DNA of 64,000 nucleotides from Allomuricauda ruestringensis DSM 13258 (GCF_000224085.1 NC_015945.1:2403501-2467500); one strand, 5' to 3'; counted from the stretch's first letter, positions 52,276 through 61,930 are shown. A program made the numbers and translations. Notes: generated from the letters alone by a model not told the origin.

Positions 52276-52442
52276 TTCTTGTTTTTCAGGGGCTCCCCTT
52301 TTTCATTAGGATATATCCCCGATTTTTTTTATGTTATTAACAGGTATTGGAAGTTATCAACATTTAAATTGTTAAGTACCTGTGGAAATCGTATACGTCT
52401 AAATTAAAGTTAACTAAAGGTTAATTAGCTACTTTCGCATTC

Positions 52443-53990
52443 ATGGAAAAACCTAGCCCCATTGTAGGACATCGTGTGGAGAAATCCGCCCTTATCAATC
52501 TTGAGAGAGGTAAAATACCTCCTCAAGCAGTTGATTTAGAGGAAGTTGTGTTGGGAGCTATGATGATTGACAAGAAAGGTGTGGATGAAGTGATAGATAT
52601 TCTTCATCCCGATGTATTCTACAAGGATTCCCACAAATATATCTATGAGGCTGTCTTTAAATTGTTCGAATCTTCCGAACCAGTGGATTTATTAACTGTT
52701 TCGGCGCAATTAAAGAAGGATGGGAAGCTAGAAGCCGTCGGAGGTGATTTTTATTTGATAAAACTGACCCAAAAAGTAGCATCATCCGCACATATTGAGT
52801 TCCACGCGAGAATTATTCTTCAAAAATATATTCAAAGAAGCCTTATTAAAATATCAAACGATATTATTGAGGAGGCTTACAGTGATGCCACTGACGTTTT
52901 TGACCTTTTGGACAATGCGGAGGCAAAATTATATGAGGTTACCCAAGGAAATTTAAAGCGATCCGCGGAAACTGCCCAGAATTTGGTGATACAGGCCAAA
53001 AAAAGAATCGAGGAAATTTCCAACAAAGAGGGGCTTAGTGGAATTCCATCTGGTTTTGATAAACTGGACAGGCTTACCTCAGGTTGGCAACCAAGTGATT
53101 TGATCATTGTTGCTGCAAGGCCTGGTATGGGTAAAACGGCACTTACGCTTTCCATGGCCCGTAATATTGCGGTGAACTCTGAAATTCCGGTGGCATTCTT
53201 CTCTTTGGAGATGTCATCCGTACAGTTGATTACCCGTTTGATTTCTTCTGAAACAGGACTGTCTTCAGAAAAACTGAGGACCGGTAAATTGGAAAAACAC
53301 GAGTGGGAGCAGTTGAATGTGAAGGTAAAGACTTTGGAAAAAGCACCTTTGTTTATTGACGATACCCCATCGCTCTCCATTTTTGACCTTCGTGCCAAGG
53401 CAAGACGTTTGGCATCGCAGCATAATATTAGGCTCATCGTAATTGACTATTTGCAATTGATGACCGCCGGAGGAAGCCAAAAGGGAGGGAACCGTGAACA
53501 GGAGATTTCGACCATTTCAAGAAACTTAAAGGCATTGGCCAAGGAATTGAATGTTCCCGTAATTGCGCTATCCCAGTTATCGAGGGCCGTGGAGACCCGT
53601 GGAGGTAGTAAACGACCTATTCTTTCGGATTTGAGGGAGTCTGGTGCCATTGAGCAGGATGCCGATATCGTATCGTTCATATACCGGCCCGAATATTATA
53701 AAATTGACGAGTGGGACGATGAAGAGCGCACCCCCACACAAGGTCAAGCAGAGTTTATTGTAGCTAAGCACCGTAACGGAGGTTTAGAAAATATTAGGTT
53801 AAAATTTGTGGGCGCTCTGGGTAAATTTGATAACTTGGATGACTTTGATTCCCCATTCGAATTCCAATCGAAGATGAATGCGGACGAAGAAAACCCCTTT
53901 GCGACACCAAATCTTCCAAGTACGGATGATGCATTTGGCAGTGCAATGAACAGTGATGATGGCCCAGATGATAATGATGTACCTTTCTAA
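52443..53990 (+). CDS. dnaB: Replicative DNA helicase DnaB
   Basis: Hexameric helicase unwinding the replication fork. The N-terminal primase-interacting domain (about 20-150: PPQAVDLEEVVLGAMMIDKKGVDEV) and a linker helix precede the RecA-like domain with Walker A ARPGMGKTALTLSMA, Walker B IRLIVIDYLQLMT, the H3 segment LSQLSRAVETRGGSKRPILSDLRESGAIEQDAD and the arginine-finger region. The C-terminal tail is acidic (DDAFGSAMNSDDGPDDNDVPF), a feature typical of this phylum that may contact SSB-like partners. No intein is present. The 515 residues are normal. Confidence 0.97.
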   Translation: MEKPSPIVGHRVEKSALINLERGKIPPQAVDLEEVVLGAMMIDKKGVDEVIDILHPDVFYKDSHKYIYEAVFKLFESSEPVDLLTVSAQLKKDGKLEAVGGDFYLIKLTQKVASSAHIEFHARIILQKYIQRSLIKISNDIIEEAYSDATDVFDLLDNAEAKLYEVTQGNLKRSAETAQNLVIQAKKRIEEISNKEGLSGIPSGFDKLDRLTSGWQPSDLIIVAARPGMGKTALTLSMARNIAVNSEIPVAFFSLEMSSVQLITRLISSETGLSSEKLRTGKLEKHEWEQLNVKVKTLEKAPLFIDDTPSLSIFDLRAKARRLASQHNIRLIVIDYLQLMTAGGSQKGGNREQEISTISRNLKALAKELNVPVIALSQLSRAVETRGGSKRPILSDLRESGAIEQDADIVSFIYRPEYYKIDEWDDEERTPTQGQAEFIVAKHRNGGLENIRLKFVGALGKFDNLDDFDSPFEFQSKMNADEENPFATPNLPSTDDAFGSAMNSDDGPDDNDVPF

Positions 53991-54003
53991 AATAATACAG
54001 TGG

Positions 54004-54034
54004 ATGTCATTTCGAGCAAATGCGAGAAATCTCA
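54004..54034. repeat. REP-like repeat forming the start of the next gene
   Basis: The sequence beginning ATGTCATTTCGAGC and ending GCGAGAAATCTCA resembles the TGTCATTTCGAGCG...CGAGAAATCTCA repeat spread through marine flavobacterial genomes. It lies 13 bases after the dnaB stop, and its ATG is the best start for the following CDS. Confidence 0.6.
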
Positions 54035-55281
54035 CTATTGTATGCTTCTTTCTTTTTTTCTTAAAAACTTCTGCCTCCGTAATCCTGATTCCAATGGATG
54101 CCGAGGGACAAAAAAATCATTTAAAGGCATACGGAATCACCTATTGGGTGCTTGCCAAACAACAAAAAGTACAATGGCTGCTCAACTATCGTGGAGGCTC
54201 TTTTATATTGCCCGATGGTGACGCCATACGCAAGGAATGCCAAATCCGGGGCGTTTCTTTTGAAGTACTTTCCGATGGGCAGGCAGCGCAAATTTTGGAT
54301 GACATCAGTAGTCCGTCACAAAACCAAGATGCCGTTATTCTGGAAAAAGCACCGAAAATTGCCGTCTATTCTCCAAAGGGGAACCAGCCTTGGGATGATG
54401 CGGTTACCATGGTACTCACCTATGCCGAGATTCCGTATACTACCATTTATGATACAGAAGTGCTTGGCGATAAATTGGCACTTTATGATTGGTTGCACCT
54501 GCACCATGAGGACTTCACGGGGCAATATGGACGCTTTTACGGGCATTACCGAGCTGCCCCTTGGTATATTGAAGATAAAGCCAATGCAGAAGCGCTAGCG
54601 CAAAGCTTGGGGTATTCCAAGGTGTCGGATGAGAAATTGGCCGTGGCTTTAAAAATTCGAAATTATGTGATTGGCGGAGGCTTTATGTTTGCCATGTGTT
54701 CTGCTACCGATAGTTTTGATATTGCTCTGGCAGCAGAGGAAGTGGATATCTGCGAGCCCATGTTCGATGGTGATCCTTCGGATGCCAACTATCAGGCCAA
54801 ACTGGATTTTAGCAACACGTTTGCCTTTACCAATTTTACCTTGGAACGCAATCCCATCCGGTATGAGTTCTCTTCCATCGATATGACCAACAAACGATCC
54901 AATGTTCCCAGAGAATCCGATTACTTTTCATTAATGGAGTTTTCGGCCAAATGGGACCCAGTGCCCACAATGTTGACGCAAAACCATACCAGTTTGGTTA
55001 AAGGTTTTATGGGGCAGACCACAGCTTATACCCGAAACCAAGTGAAACCTACGGTTATGGTATTGGGTGAGAACAAAATAAATGGAGAGGCCAGATACAT
55101 CCACGGTATTAAAGGAAAAGGTTTTTTTACTTTTTATGGAGGGCATGACCCCGAGGATTACCAGCATAGGGTAGGGGATCCCAAAACAGAATTGGAACTA
55201 CATCCGACTTCGCCGGGATATCGATTGATTCTGAACAATGTTCTCTTTCCCGCTGCCAGAAAGAAAAAGCAAAAGACTTAA
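54004..55281 (+). CDS. Exported asparagine-synthetase-B-like protein
   Basis: 425-residue protein of a flavobacterial family that databases label asparagine synthetase B, although neither the N-terminal catalytic Cys nor the SGGLDS pyrophosphatase loop of AsnB is seen. From ATG 54004 the first 24 residues (MSFRANARNLTIVCFFLFFL...) form a signal peptide, followed by the family start VILIPMDAEGQKNHLKAYGITYWVL. Blocks DYFSLMEFSAKWDPVPTMLTQNH and FFTFYGGHDPEDYQHRVGDP are conserved in character. The fold suggests a periplasmic hydrolase or glutamine-amidotransferase relative, unproven. The ATG at 53953 would overlap dnaB. Confidence 0.75.
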   Translation: MSFRANARNLTIVCFFLFFLKTSASVILIPMDAEGQKNHLKAYGITYWVLAKQQKVQWLLNYRGGSFILPDGDAIRKECQIRGVSFEVLSDGQAAQILDDISSPSQNQDAVILEKAPKIAVYSPKGNQPWDDAVTMVLTYAEIPYTTIYDTEVLGDKLALYDWLHLHHEDFTGQYGRFYGHYRAAPWYIEDKANAEALAQSLGYSKVSDEKLAVALKIRNYVIGGGFMFAMCSATDSFDIALAAEEVDICEPMFDGDPSDANYQAKLDFSNTFAFTNFTLERNPIRYEFSSIDMTNKRSNVPRESDYFSLMEFSAKWDPVPTMLTQNHTSLVKGFMGQTTAYTRNQVKPTVMVLGENKINGEARYIHGIKGKGFFTFYGGHDPEDYQHRVGDPKTELELHPTSPGYRLILNNVLFPAARKKKQKT

Positions 55282-56177
55282 TCTTTTTTCACCTGAATCA
55301 AGGCTTTTGATTCAACCAAGTCACCATGTTCCCATTCCCAACCAATTAAACATTTGGTACCGCTTAAACAAGATAAAGCAGCCAATCCGTAAGGAAAATT
55401 GTCTCCGTTTTCAAGGTAAACATTCCAACTTTTTAGATAATGACAGGTCAAGCATATATCCCTAGTGTCCCGAAAGCCTCGCTTTTGTTCCATAAAGCAG
55501 CTGAGGTGTGTTTTTAAACTGGTATCTTCCACCCAATTGTCCAGCCATTGTTTAGCGGGCTCGTTAAGCGCACCATTGTTGGTAAAAACATATCTCAAAG
55601 CATTCCTTGGATAATAATCGGTTTCTGAATCGGGGATTTCAAAGAGCTGGCAAAGCGCCGAAAAAATATCATTTTTATCACTGATTCTTGTAATGATTCT
55701 AAAATTAGAGCTATTACTTTTTCCAGCAATTTGAACGGCTTTTTCCAAATCTATAATAAGTTCCTTCTTATTTCTGATGTAATGTCCATGTTTTAGAAGG
55801 AAACTTTTTTCGTCTTTAGACAGCATACAGTATTTACTGTCCAGTTTCACTATGGCCCAATGTCCTTTTATCTTGGAATTATAATAGGATCCCATCGGAT
55901 TATTTTCAGAATTGATGAGCGAAGCCTTAAGAGATAGATCCGTGTCAGTTAAATAAGGCTCATAAACATAGGGGATGTAATCATGGTCTTGGGTAAAACT
56001 GGAAATAGGTTTTCCCATTAGACCCTGAAAGGCCCATGCTAGTTTGAGTTCTCGAAAACCCCAGGATAGCGGATAATTTTGAGACTTAAGAAAAGTGTTC
56101 CAATCCTGCTTTGTCCTTTTACTTTCAATAAAACGGTACGGATTATGGATATGCGTTTTGATTTCGCCCTTATTCAT
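55278..56177 (-). CDS. Unknown 299-residue protein
   Basis: I do not recognise this protein. It has no signal peptide or membrane helix and appears cytosolic and globular, rich in Trp and Tyr. The C-terminal third carries several cysteines (SCFMEQKRGFRDTRDICLTCHYL, then ALSCLSGTKCLIG), including C-x2-C, which could bind metal. It ends on TAA that overlaps the convergent AsnB-like gene by four bases. The start MNKGEIKTHIHNPYRF is the first ATG. It is monocistronic, with 109 bases to the upstream neighbour. Coding use and the lack of a rival frame support a real gene. Confidence 0.6.
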   Translation of the reverse strand: MNKGEIKTHIHNPYRFIESKRTKQDWNTFLKSQNYPLSWGFRELKLAWAFQGLMGKPISSFTQDHDYIPYVYEPYLTDTDLSLKASLINSENNPMGSYYNSKIKGHWAIVKLDSKYCMLSKDEKSFLLKHGHYIRNKKELIIDLEKAVQIAGKSNSSNFRIITRISDKNDIFSALCQLFEIPDSETDYYPRNALRYVFTNNGALNEPAKQWLDNWVEDTSLKTHLSCFMEQKRGFRDTRDICLTCHYLKSWNVYLENGDNFPYGLAALSCLSGTKCLIGWEWEHGDLVESKALIQVKKD

Positions 56178-56286
56178 TAGAAATGATAATTAAGTTAAGG
56201 GCTATGCAAAGGCAATTTATAAAAATATGTCGTATTTAATCACCATAACATCAAAGAACTGCCAAGCATGTAAAAGCAACGGGTTT

Positions 56287-57174
56287 CTAGCTCAGCTTCT
56301 CCTTAAAAAAAGCTACGGTTCTTTCCCATGCCAGATCGGCTGATGTTTCATCAAAACGCGGCGTGGTATTGTTATGGAATCCGTGGTTTACATCGGGGTA
56401 AAAGTGAACCTCATAGTCTTTGCCGAGTTCTTTCAATTTAGCTTCATAATCTTCCCAGCCAGCGTTTACCCTTTCGTCCAATCCTGCATAATGAATCAAT
56501 AAAGGCGCATTTATTTGTGCTACTTCATCATCTGCAGGCTGACTTCCATAAAAAGGAACTGCTGCTGCCAAATCAGGAACTTTTACAGCCATCATATTGG
56601 AAATCCATCCACCGAAACAAAACCCAACAACCCCCACTTTACCATTACAATCTTCATGGTTTTTGAGATATTTGTAGGCTGCGATAAAATCTTCCAACAT
56701 TTCGTTACGGTCCCGTTGGCGTTGGAGTGCTCTGCCTTCGTCATCATTGCCTGGATACCCGCCAAGTGGTGTAAGAGCATCTGGGGCCAAGGAAATAAAA
56801 CCTGCCTTGGCAGCTCTTCGTCCCACATCTTCAATATAGGGATTTAGACCTCGGTTTTCATGAACTACGACAACACCACCCATTTTGCCTTTACTATCTT
56901 TTGGCTTGGACAAAAGGCCTTTGATTTCACCACCTCCTTTTGGGGAATTGTAGGTAATGAACTTAGAATCCAATTCTGGGTCGTTGGGCGATACAGTGAG
57001 CGTGTCCTTGTAATTGGGCATTACAAAACTCATCAAAGAAGCCATTGTAATACTACCAACGGCGTAAACGGAAAGTTTTTCCATAAACTCCCTACGGTCT
57101 AACTGGTTGTGGGCGTACTTATCGTAAAGGTCAAAGACCTCTTGTTTTATGTCTTCTTTTTTTAAAGGTGCCAT
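56287..57174 (-). CDS. Dienelactone hydrolase family protein
   Basis: 295-residue alpha/beta hydrolase resembling YghX-type dienelactone hydrolases. The triad is Cys186 (VGVVGFCFGGW), Asp233 (AGLDERV) and His264 or His267 (VNHGFHN). The N-terminal 55 residues contain LDRREFMEKLSVYAVGSITMASLMSFVMP, a twin-arginine pair (27-28) followed by a hydrophobic stretch, so Tat export or membrane anchoring is possible but the motif is not perfect. The substrate is unknown. Confidence 0.88.
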   Translation of the reverse strand: MAPLKKEDIKQEVFDLYDKYAHNQLDRREFMEKLSVYAVGSITMASLMSFVMPNYKDTLTVSPNDPELDSKFITYNSPKGGGEIKGLLSKPKDSKGKMGGVVVVHENRGLNPYIEDVGRRAAKAGFISLAPDALTPLGGYPGNDDEGRALQRQRDRNEMLEDFIAAYKYLKNHEDCNGKVGVVGFCFGGWISNMMAVKVPDLAAAVPFYGSQPADDEVAQINAPLLIHYAGLDERVNAGWEDYEAKLKELGKDYEVHFYPDVNHGFHNNTTPRFDETSADLAWERTVAFFKEKLS

Positions 57175-57261
57175 AACGTTGCTTTTGTTGTTTGCCCATT
57201 AAGGTACAAATTTTGAAAAAGCAAATCACTCAGAATAAGATAAATAGATTGGGTAGTGTGA

Positions 57262-58053
57262 CTAAAGCAACTTCTCCAAAATCCGCTCTACACCAAAATC
57301 GTCGTTGCTGTGAGTAGTATATTTGGCGGTTTTTAAAACATTGGGGTGTGCATTGGCCATGGCAAAGCTATAGTCGGATAGCTCCAACATTTCCAAGTCG
57401 TTGTTATAATCACCAAATACCATAATTTCGTGGGATGCAATCTGAAATTCATCCATCACTTTTTTGAGTGCATAGCCCTTGTGTGCGTTTAAATCGGATA
57501 CGTCTACCCAATTGGCCCCAGAAACCTTTACTTTTAAATCCCCCTCCAAGTGCTTTACATTGGGGTAAATGTGCTTTTCAGAATTTTCAAAATGGTAAAT
57601 GGCTATTTTCAGCACCTCTTGATCAACCTCTTTTTGGTCTTCAACAATTTCGAACTCCGAATAGTATTCACGGAGCATTTCCAAGAATTCGTTTGAATCA
57701 CCACCCACAAAAGCATTGTTTTGACAACATAGCACAGGGTGTACATTTTCTAACGGACGCACGGCATCAAGAATACGATCTATTTCCGATTTGTTGATTG
57801 GAGTGGTGAGCAAGGTTTCCTCTTGTTTTTTTATCAAGGCGCCATTTTCGGCAATAACGAGGATTTCATTTTTGATAGACCCCAATTTGTCTACCATGCT
57901 GTGATATTGTCTTCCACTAGCAGCAACAAAAGCAATGTTTTTCTTTTTGAGTTCTTCGTAGATTTCAAAAAATCGGCTGCTTACTTCGTGGTTGGAGTTT
58001 AACAAAGTTCCGTCCATATCGGTAACCACCATTTTTATCTGAGATAGGTCCAT
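57262..58053 (-). CDS. Cof-type HAD-superfamily phosphatase
   Basis: 263-residue type IIB HAD phosphatase that hydrolyses sugar phosphates, flavin or pyridoxal phosphates. Motif I is D12-M-D14-GTLLNSNHEVS, motif II VAASGRQ (Ser/Thr), motif III a lysine in ALKKVMDEF, and motif IV GDYNNDLEML. A C2-type cap lies between. The substrate cannot be set by sequence. It is monocistronic, divergent from the YjbQ gene. Confidence 0.9.
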   Translation of the reverse strand: MDLSQIKMVVTDMDGTLLNSNHEVSSRFFEIYEELKKKNIAFVAASGRQYHSMVDKLGSIKNEILVIAENGALIKKQEETLLTTPINKSEIDRILDAVRPLENVHPVLCCQNNAFVGGDSNEFLEMLREYYSEFEIVEDQKEVDQEVLKIAIYHFENSEKHIYPNVKHLEGDLKVKVSGANWVDVSDLNAHKGYALKKVMDEFQIASHEIMVFGDYNNDLEMLELSDYSFAMANAHPNVLKTAKYTTHSNDDFGVERILEKLL

Positions 58054-58152
58054 TACAACAAATTAAGCTGCAAAGTTATTTGTTATTGACCGAACTGAAC
58101 CCTTGTTTTGGTAAACTTTATATTAATTTCGTTGAGAAAGGTTTGTTTGTCT

Positions 58153-58575
58153 ATGAATTTTTATCAGAAAGAAATACAATTAAAATCATACTCCAGGGGG
58201 TTTCATTTGATTACGGACACGGTAATTGATGCTGTTCCCGAACATCGAAAAATAAACACTGGATTTTTACAGGTGTTTATTAAGCATACCTCGGCCAGCC
58301 TGACGATTAATGAAAATGCCGACCCAACGGTACGAACGGATTTTGAGAGCCACATTAATAAAATGGTTCCAGAGAATGCACCGTATTATGTACACAATTA
58401 TGAAGGACCCGACGATATGCCCGCCCATATCAAAGCTTCGTTGATGGGAGCTTCCGTTCAGATTCCCATAACTCAGGGTAGTTTGAATATGGGAATTTGG
58501 CAAGGTATTTACCTGTGTGAACATAGAAACCATGCTTCAGGGAGAAAGTTGGTGGTTACGGCCTATGGGCAATAA
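58153..58575 (+). CDS. YjbQ family protein
   Basis: 140-residue protein of the YjbQ/UPF0047 family; some members show weak thiamine-phosphate synthase activity but the true role is unknown. The HTSASLTINENADPTVRTDFE motif (His and Asn/Glu) and GPDDMPAHIKASLMG, with LWQGIYLCEHR-like IWQGIYLCEHRNH, are diagnostic. ATG 58153 gives MNFYQKEIQLKSYSRGFHLIT, matching the family; the longer reading from 58108 is not supported. A REP-like repeat lies just after the stop codon. Confidence 0.9.
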   Translation: MNFYQKEIQLKSYSRGFHLITDTVIDAVPEHRKINTGFLQVFIKHTSASLTINENADPTVRTDFESHINKMVPENAPYYVHNYEGPDDMPAHIKASLMGASVQIPITQGSLNMGIWQGIYLCEHRNHASGRKLVVTAYGQ

Positions 58576-58585
58576 ATGATTAGAT

Positions 58586-58611
58586 TGTCAGTTCGAGCGC
58601 AGTCGAGAACG
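58586..58611. repeat. REP-like repeat
   Basis: TGTCAGTTCGAGCGCAGTCG followed by AGAACG is an imperfect palindrome (TTCGA/TCGA core) and a close match in style to the dispersed marine-flavobacterial repeats. It lies between the YjbQ stop and the rplT terminator. Confidence 0.55.
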
Positions 58612-58639
58612 ACCTTTCCGTAGGAGCCATAAAATAAAA

Positions 58640-58660
58640 GATCCCGCACAAGGCGGGATC
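58640..58660. terminator. Terminator of the thrS-infC-rpmI-rplT operon
   Basis: GATCCCGC-ACAAG-GCGGGATC followed on the minus strand by a T-rich run. It can also serve the YjbQ gene coming from the other side. Confidence 0.85.
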
Positions 58661-58692
58661 TAAATAAGCGGGGTAAGTTTATATTAACTTTT

Positions 58693-59037
58693 TTACTTTA
58701 CTTTCTCAACGATTGCTTTAAAAGCATCGGGGTGGTTCATGGCCAAATCGGCAAGAACTTTTCTGTTAAGTTCAATTCCATTGGCTTTCACCTTACCCAT
58801 AAATTGAGAGTAAGACATTCCGTGCATTCTGGCACCAGCATTAATACGGGTAATCCATAAGGAACGGAACGTACGCTTTTTGTTTCTTCTATCACGGTAA
58901 GCATAAAGCATTGCCTTTTCTACCGCATTTTTGGCTACTGTCCAAACGTTTTTACGTCTTCCAAAGTAACCTTTGGCTTGCTTCATCACTTTTTTTCTTC
59001 TAGCTCGTGAAGCAACTGAATTTACTGATCTTGGCAT
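58693..59037 (-). CDS. rplT: 50S ribosomal protein L20 (bL20)
   Basis: 114-residue assembly protein of the large subunit that binds 23S rRNA. The start [29 protein letters not shown] and the [21 protein letters not shown] segment are invariant. It is the last gene of the thrS-infC-rpmI-rplT operon. In E. coli, L20 represses this operon by binding its mRNA; the equivalent structure is not evident here. Confidence 0.97.
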   Translation of the reverse strand: MPRSVNSVASRARRKKVMKQAKGYFGRRKNVWTVAKNAVEKAMLYAYRDRRNKKRTFRSLWITRINAGARMHGMSYSQFMGKVKANGIELNRKVLADLAMNHPDAFKAIVEKVK

Positions 59038-59128
59038 AATGTGTCATTTTTTTGTAGCAGGCGCCTCGATTATTGAGAACTTTTTTGGCCCGACTCCATG
59101 GTTAATAAATAAATGTACCGAAGAACAA

Positions 59129-59326
59129 TTATTTTAAACGTAATTGTTCTTTGATGTTGTCCTCATCCGCTTTGTGAACCAAAGTGGAATGGGTCAACTT
59201 TAGCTTACGCTTTTTAGACTTTTTAGTCAAAATATGACTCTTAAAAGCGTGCTTTCTTTTGATTTTACCAGTTCCTGTCAGCTTAAAACGCTTCTTGGCA
59301 CTGGATTTTGTTTTCATCTTAGGCAT
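59129..59326 (-). CDS. rpmI: 50S ribosomal protein L35 (bL35)
   Basis: 65-residue basic protein: [25 protein letters not shown] is the L35 start, and the [23 protein letters not shown] core and tail fit the family. It lies between infC and rplT in the conserved order, 91 bases before rplT and 48 after infC. Confidence 0.97.
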   Translation of the reverse strand: MPKMKTKSSAKKRFKLTGTGKIKRKHAFKSHILTKKSKKRKLKLTHSTLVHKADEDNIKEQLRLK

Positions 59327-59374
59327 TTTCCTAGTATTTAACTCCGCTTATTATACCGAACCAGGGTCCAGTTT

Positions 59375-59932
59375 TTATTTTTTGTTTGTCTTGGGTGCGA
59401 TGAACATGGTCATACGCTTGCCTTCCAATTTAGGCATCTGTTCAACTTTTCCAAGCTCTTCAAGTTCTTGGGCCAGCCTTAACAGTAATATTTCGCCTTG
59501 GTCCTTATAAACGATTGATCGTCCTTTAAAGAACACATAAGCTTTGAGTTTGGCACCATCTTTCAAGAACTTCTCTGCGTGTCTTTTCTTGAACTCATAA
59601 TCATGATCGTCCGTTTGTGGGCCAAACCTAATTTCCTTTACGACAACTTTACTTGCTTTGGCCTTCATGGCCTTGTCGCGTTTCTTTTGTTCGTAAAGAA
59701 ACTTTTTATAATCCATCACCTTACAAACAGGTGGTTCGGCGTTTGGGGATATTTCCACCAAATCCGACTCCTGTTCATTGGCTATTTCCAATGCTTTGGA
59801 AATGGGATAAACACCCATCTCTACATTATCGCCGACAAGACGTACTTCTCGGGCTTTTATTTTCTCATTGATGTTATGAGGGTTTTTGTTTTCCCTCCTA
59901 GGTTGGGGTCTAAATCTTCTTCTAATTGCTAT
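59375..59932 (-). CDS. infC: Translation initiation factor IF-3
   Basis: Binds the 30S subunit, checks start-codon pairing and prevents premature subunit joining. The 185 residues include the N domain (ending [32 protein letters not shown]) and the C domain ([25 protein letters not shown]). The first ATG at 59818 would delete about 38 residues of the N domain, including [18 protein letters not shown]. An in-frame stop lies at 59945-59947, and between it and 59818 there is no ATG, GTG or TTG. The start must therefore be ATA (59930-59932, giving MAIRRRFRP) or ATT (59924-59926). Rare start codons are known for infC and allow IF-3 autocontrol. Confidence 0.9.
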   Translation of the reverse strand: MAIRRRFRPQPRRENKNPHNINEKIKAREVRLVGDNVEMGVYPISKALEIANEQESDLVEISPNAEPPVCKVMDYKKFLYEQKKRDKAMKAKASKVVVKEIRFGPQTDDHDYEFKKRHAEKFLKDGAKLKAYVFFKGRSIVYKDQGEILLLRLAQELEELGKVEQMPKLEGKRMTMFIAPKTNKK

Positions 59933-59962
59933 GACGTATACTTTTTAATTAAACTTAATTTT

Positions 59963-61903
59963 TTAGAACGACTTTAAGGTACTATTTATTTCAGTAGTTA
60001 CCAAGTCCGAAAATGTATCTACGCTCAAACTACCCAAATCTTCACCTCCATGTCTTCTTACAGAAAGGCTGGCAGACGCTTCTTCCTGTTCCCCAACAAT
60101 GATCATGAAAGGGATTTTTTTGAGTTCTGCCTCACGAATTTTTTTCCCTACCGTCTCGTTCCGGTTATCAATGAGCGCGCGAATTTCGTGATTTTCTAAC
60201 GAATTCAAAACTTTTTCGGCATATTTTTCGTGTTTCTCACTGACGGGCAGAACGATAGCTTGGGTTGGAATCAGCCATAACGGGAAGTTTCCGCCAGTAT
60301 GTTCCAGTAATAGCGCGACAAATCGTTCCATACTTCCAAAAGGAGCACGGTGAATCATTACAGGTCTGTGCAATTCATTATCACTTCCTTTATAGGTAAG
60401 ATCAAAACGTTTTGGAAGATTGTAATCCACTTGGATGGTACCCAATTGCCAATTTCTGCCAAGAGCATCTTTAATCATAAAGTCCAGCTTTGGACCGTAA
60501 AATGCAGCTTCACCACTTTCAACCACATAGTTCAAACCTTTTTCTTCGGCTGCGTTGATAATGGCCTGTTCGGCCTTCTCCCAATCATCGGTGTTGCCAA
60601 TATATTTGTCGGGGTTGTCCAAGTCCCTTACGGATACTTGAGCAGTGAAGTTGTCAAACCCTAAAGAATTCAGAACATATAAGGTAAGGTCTATTACATT
60701 TTTGAACTCATCATTTAATTGTTCCGTTGTACAGAAAATGTGAGCATCATCTTGGGTAAAACCTCTTACTCTGGTAAGACCATGCAATTCACCACTTTGT
60801 TCATATCTATATACCGTACCAAATTCAGCATAACGTTTGGGTAAATCTTTATAACTGAAAGGTTGGCTATTATAAATTTCACAATGGTGCGGACAGTTCA
60901 TGGGCTTCAGCAAAAACTCTTCATCCTCTTTTGGGGTGTGAATAGGCTGAAAGCTATCCTCTCCATATTTTGCGTAGTGGCCCGAAGTGACGTAAAGTTC
61001 TTTTTGGCCAATATGGGGGGTGACCACCATTTCGTACCCAGCTTTCTTCTGAGCCTTCTTTAAAAATTGTTCCAGGCGTTCGCGTAGGGCTGCGCCATTA
61101 GGCAACCATAAGGGTAAACCCTGACCTACTTTTTGGGAAAAAGTGAAAAGTTCCAATTCCTTCCCCAATTTTCTGTGGTCCCTTTTCTTGGCCTCTTCCA
61201 AAAGTTGAAGATACTCTGTAAGTTCCTTTTGTTTAGGAAACGAAATACCATAAACACGGGTCAACTGAGTATTTTTTTCATCCCCCCTCCAATAAGCTCC
61301 CGCAACACTCAATAGTTTAATGGCTTTTATGGTGCCTGTATTGGGAATGTGGCCGCCGCGGCACAAATCGGTGAAGGTGCTGTGGTCGCAAAAAGTGATG
61401 GTTCCATCATCAAGGTTTTCGATGAGTTCCACTTTGTACTCATTTCCTTGTTCTTTATAATAGGAAAGTGCATCCGCTTTGGAAACACTTCTCATAATAT
61501 AGTCGTGCTTCCCTCGGGCAATCTCCAAAGCCTTTTTCTCGATTTTTGGAAAATCCTTTTCAGAAATAGTTTCATCACCAAAATCCACATCATAATAGAA
61601 ACCATTTTCTATCGCAGGACCAATGGTCAATTTTATACCAGGATAGAGTTCCTCCAATGCTTGGGCCACAACGTGGGAAGTGGAGTGCCAAAAAGCCTTT
61701 TTGCCCTCATCATCTTTCCAGGTATATAAGGTAAGGGTGCCACTTTCCTTTAAAGGAGTAACAGTTTCAACAGTGGTATCGTTGAATTTCGCCGAAATAA
61801 CATTTCGGGCCAAACCTTCACTAATGCTTTTAGCAACCTCCATGGGTGTAGTTCCTTCTGGAACTTTCTTTACTGCGCCATCTGGCAATGTAATATCAAT
61901 CAT
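59963..61903 (-). CDS. thrS: Threonyl-tRNA synthetase
   Basis: Class II synthetase of 646 residues with the full bacterial domain set: TGS (1-62, [25 protein letters not shown]), an editing domain ([17 protein letters not shown], with a second His and Cys at CRGGHI), the catalytic core with [34 protein letters not shown], and the anticodon-binding C-terminus. It is the first gene of the operon, 30 bases before infC. The promoter at 61931-61961 is typical. In E. coli the leader mimics tRNA-Thr for autoregulation; no obvious mimic is seen in the short leader here. Confidence 0.97.
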   Translation of the reverse strand: MIDITLPDGAVKKVPEGTTPMEVAKSISEGLARNVISAKFNDTTVETVTPLKESGTLTLYTWKDDEGKKAFWHSTSHVVAQALEELYPGIKLTIGPAIENGFYYDVDFGDETISEKDFPKIEKKALEIARGKHDYIMRSVSKADALSYYKEQGNEYKVELIENLDDGTITFCDHSTFTDLCRGGHIPNTGTIKAIKLLSVAGAYWRGDEKNTQLTRVYGISFPKQKELTEYLQLLEEAKKRDHRKLGKELELFTFSQKVGQGLPLWLPNGAALRERLEQFLKKAQKKAGYEMVVTPHIGQKELYVTSGHYAKYGEDSFQPIHTPKEDEEFLLKPMNCPHHCEIYNSQPFSYKDLPKRYAEFGTVYRYEQSGELHGLTRVRGFTQDDAHIFCTTEQLNDEFKNVIDLTLYVLNSLGFDNFTAQVSVRDLDNPDKYIGNTDDWEKAEQAIINAAEEKGLNYVVESGEAAFYGPKLDFMIKDALGRNWQLGTIQVDYNLPKRFDLTYKGSDNELHRPVMIHRAPFGSMERFVALLLEHTGGNFPLWLIPTQAIVLPVSEKHEKYAEKVLNSLENHEIRALIDNRNETVGKKIREAELKKIPFMIIVGEQEEASASLSVRRHGGEDLGSLSVDTFSDLVTTEINSTLKSF

Positions 61904-61930
61904 CTACGCTCCTTTAATTTTGGATGGTGT

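Noticed and set aside
52288..52304. AGGGGCTCCCCTTTTT after accA as a terminator
   Set aside because: The stem has only four or five pairs with a minimal loop; too weak to annotate.
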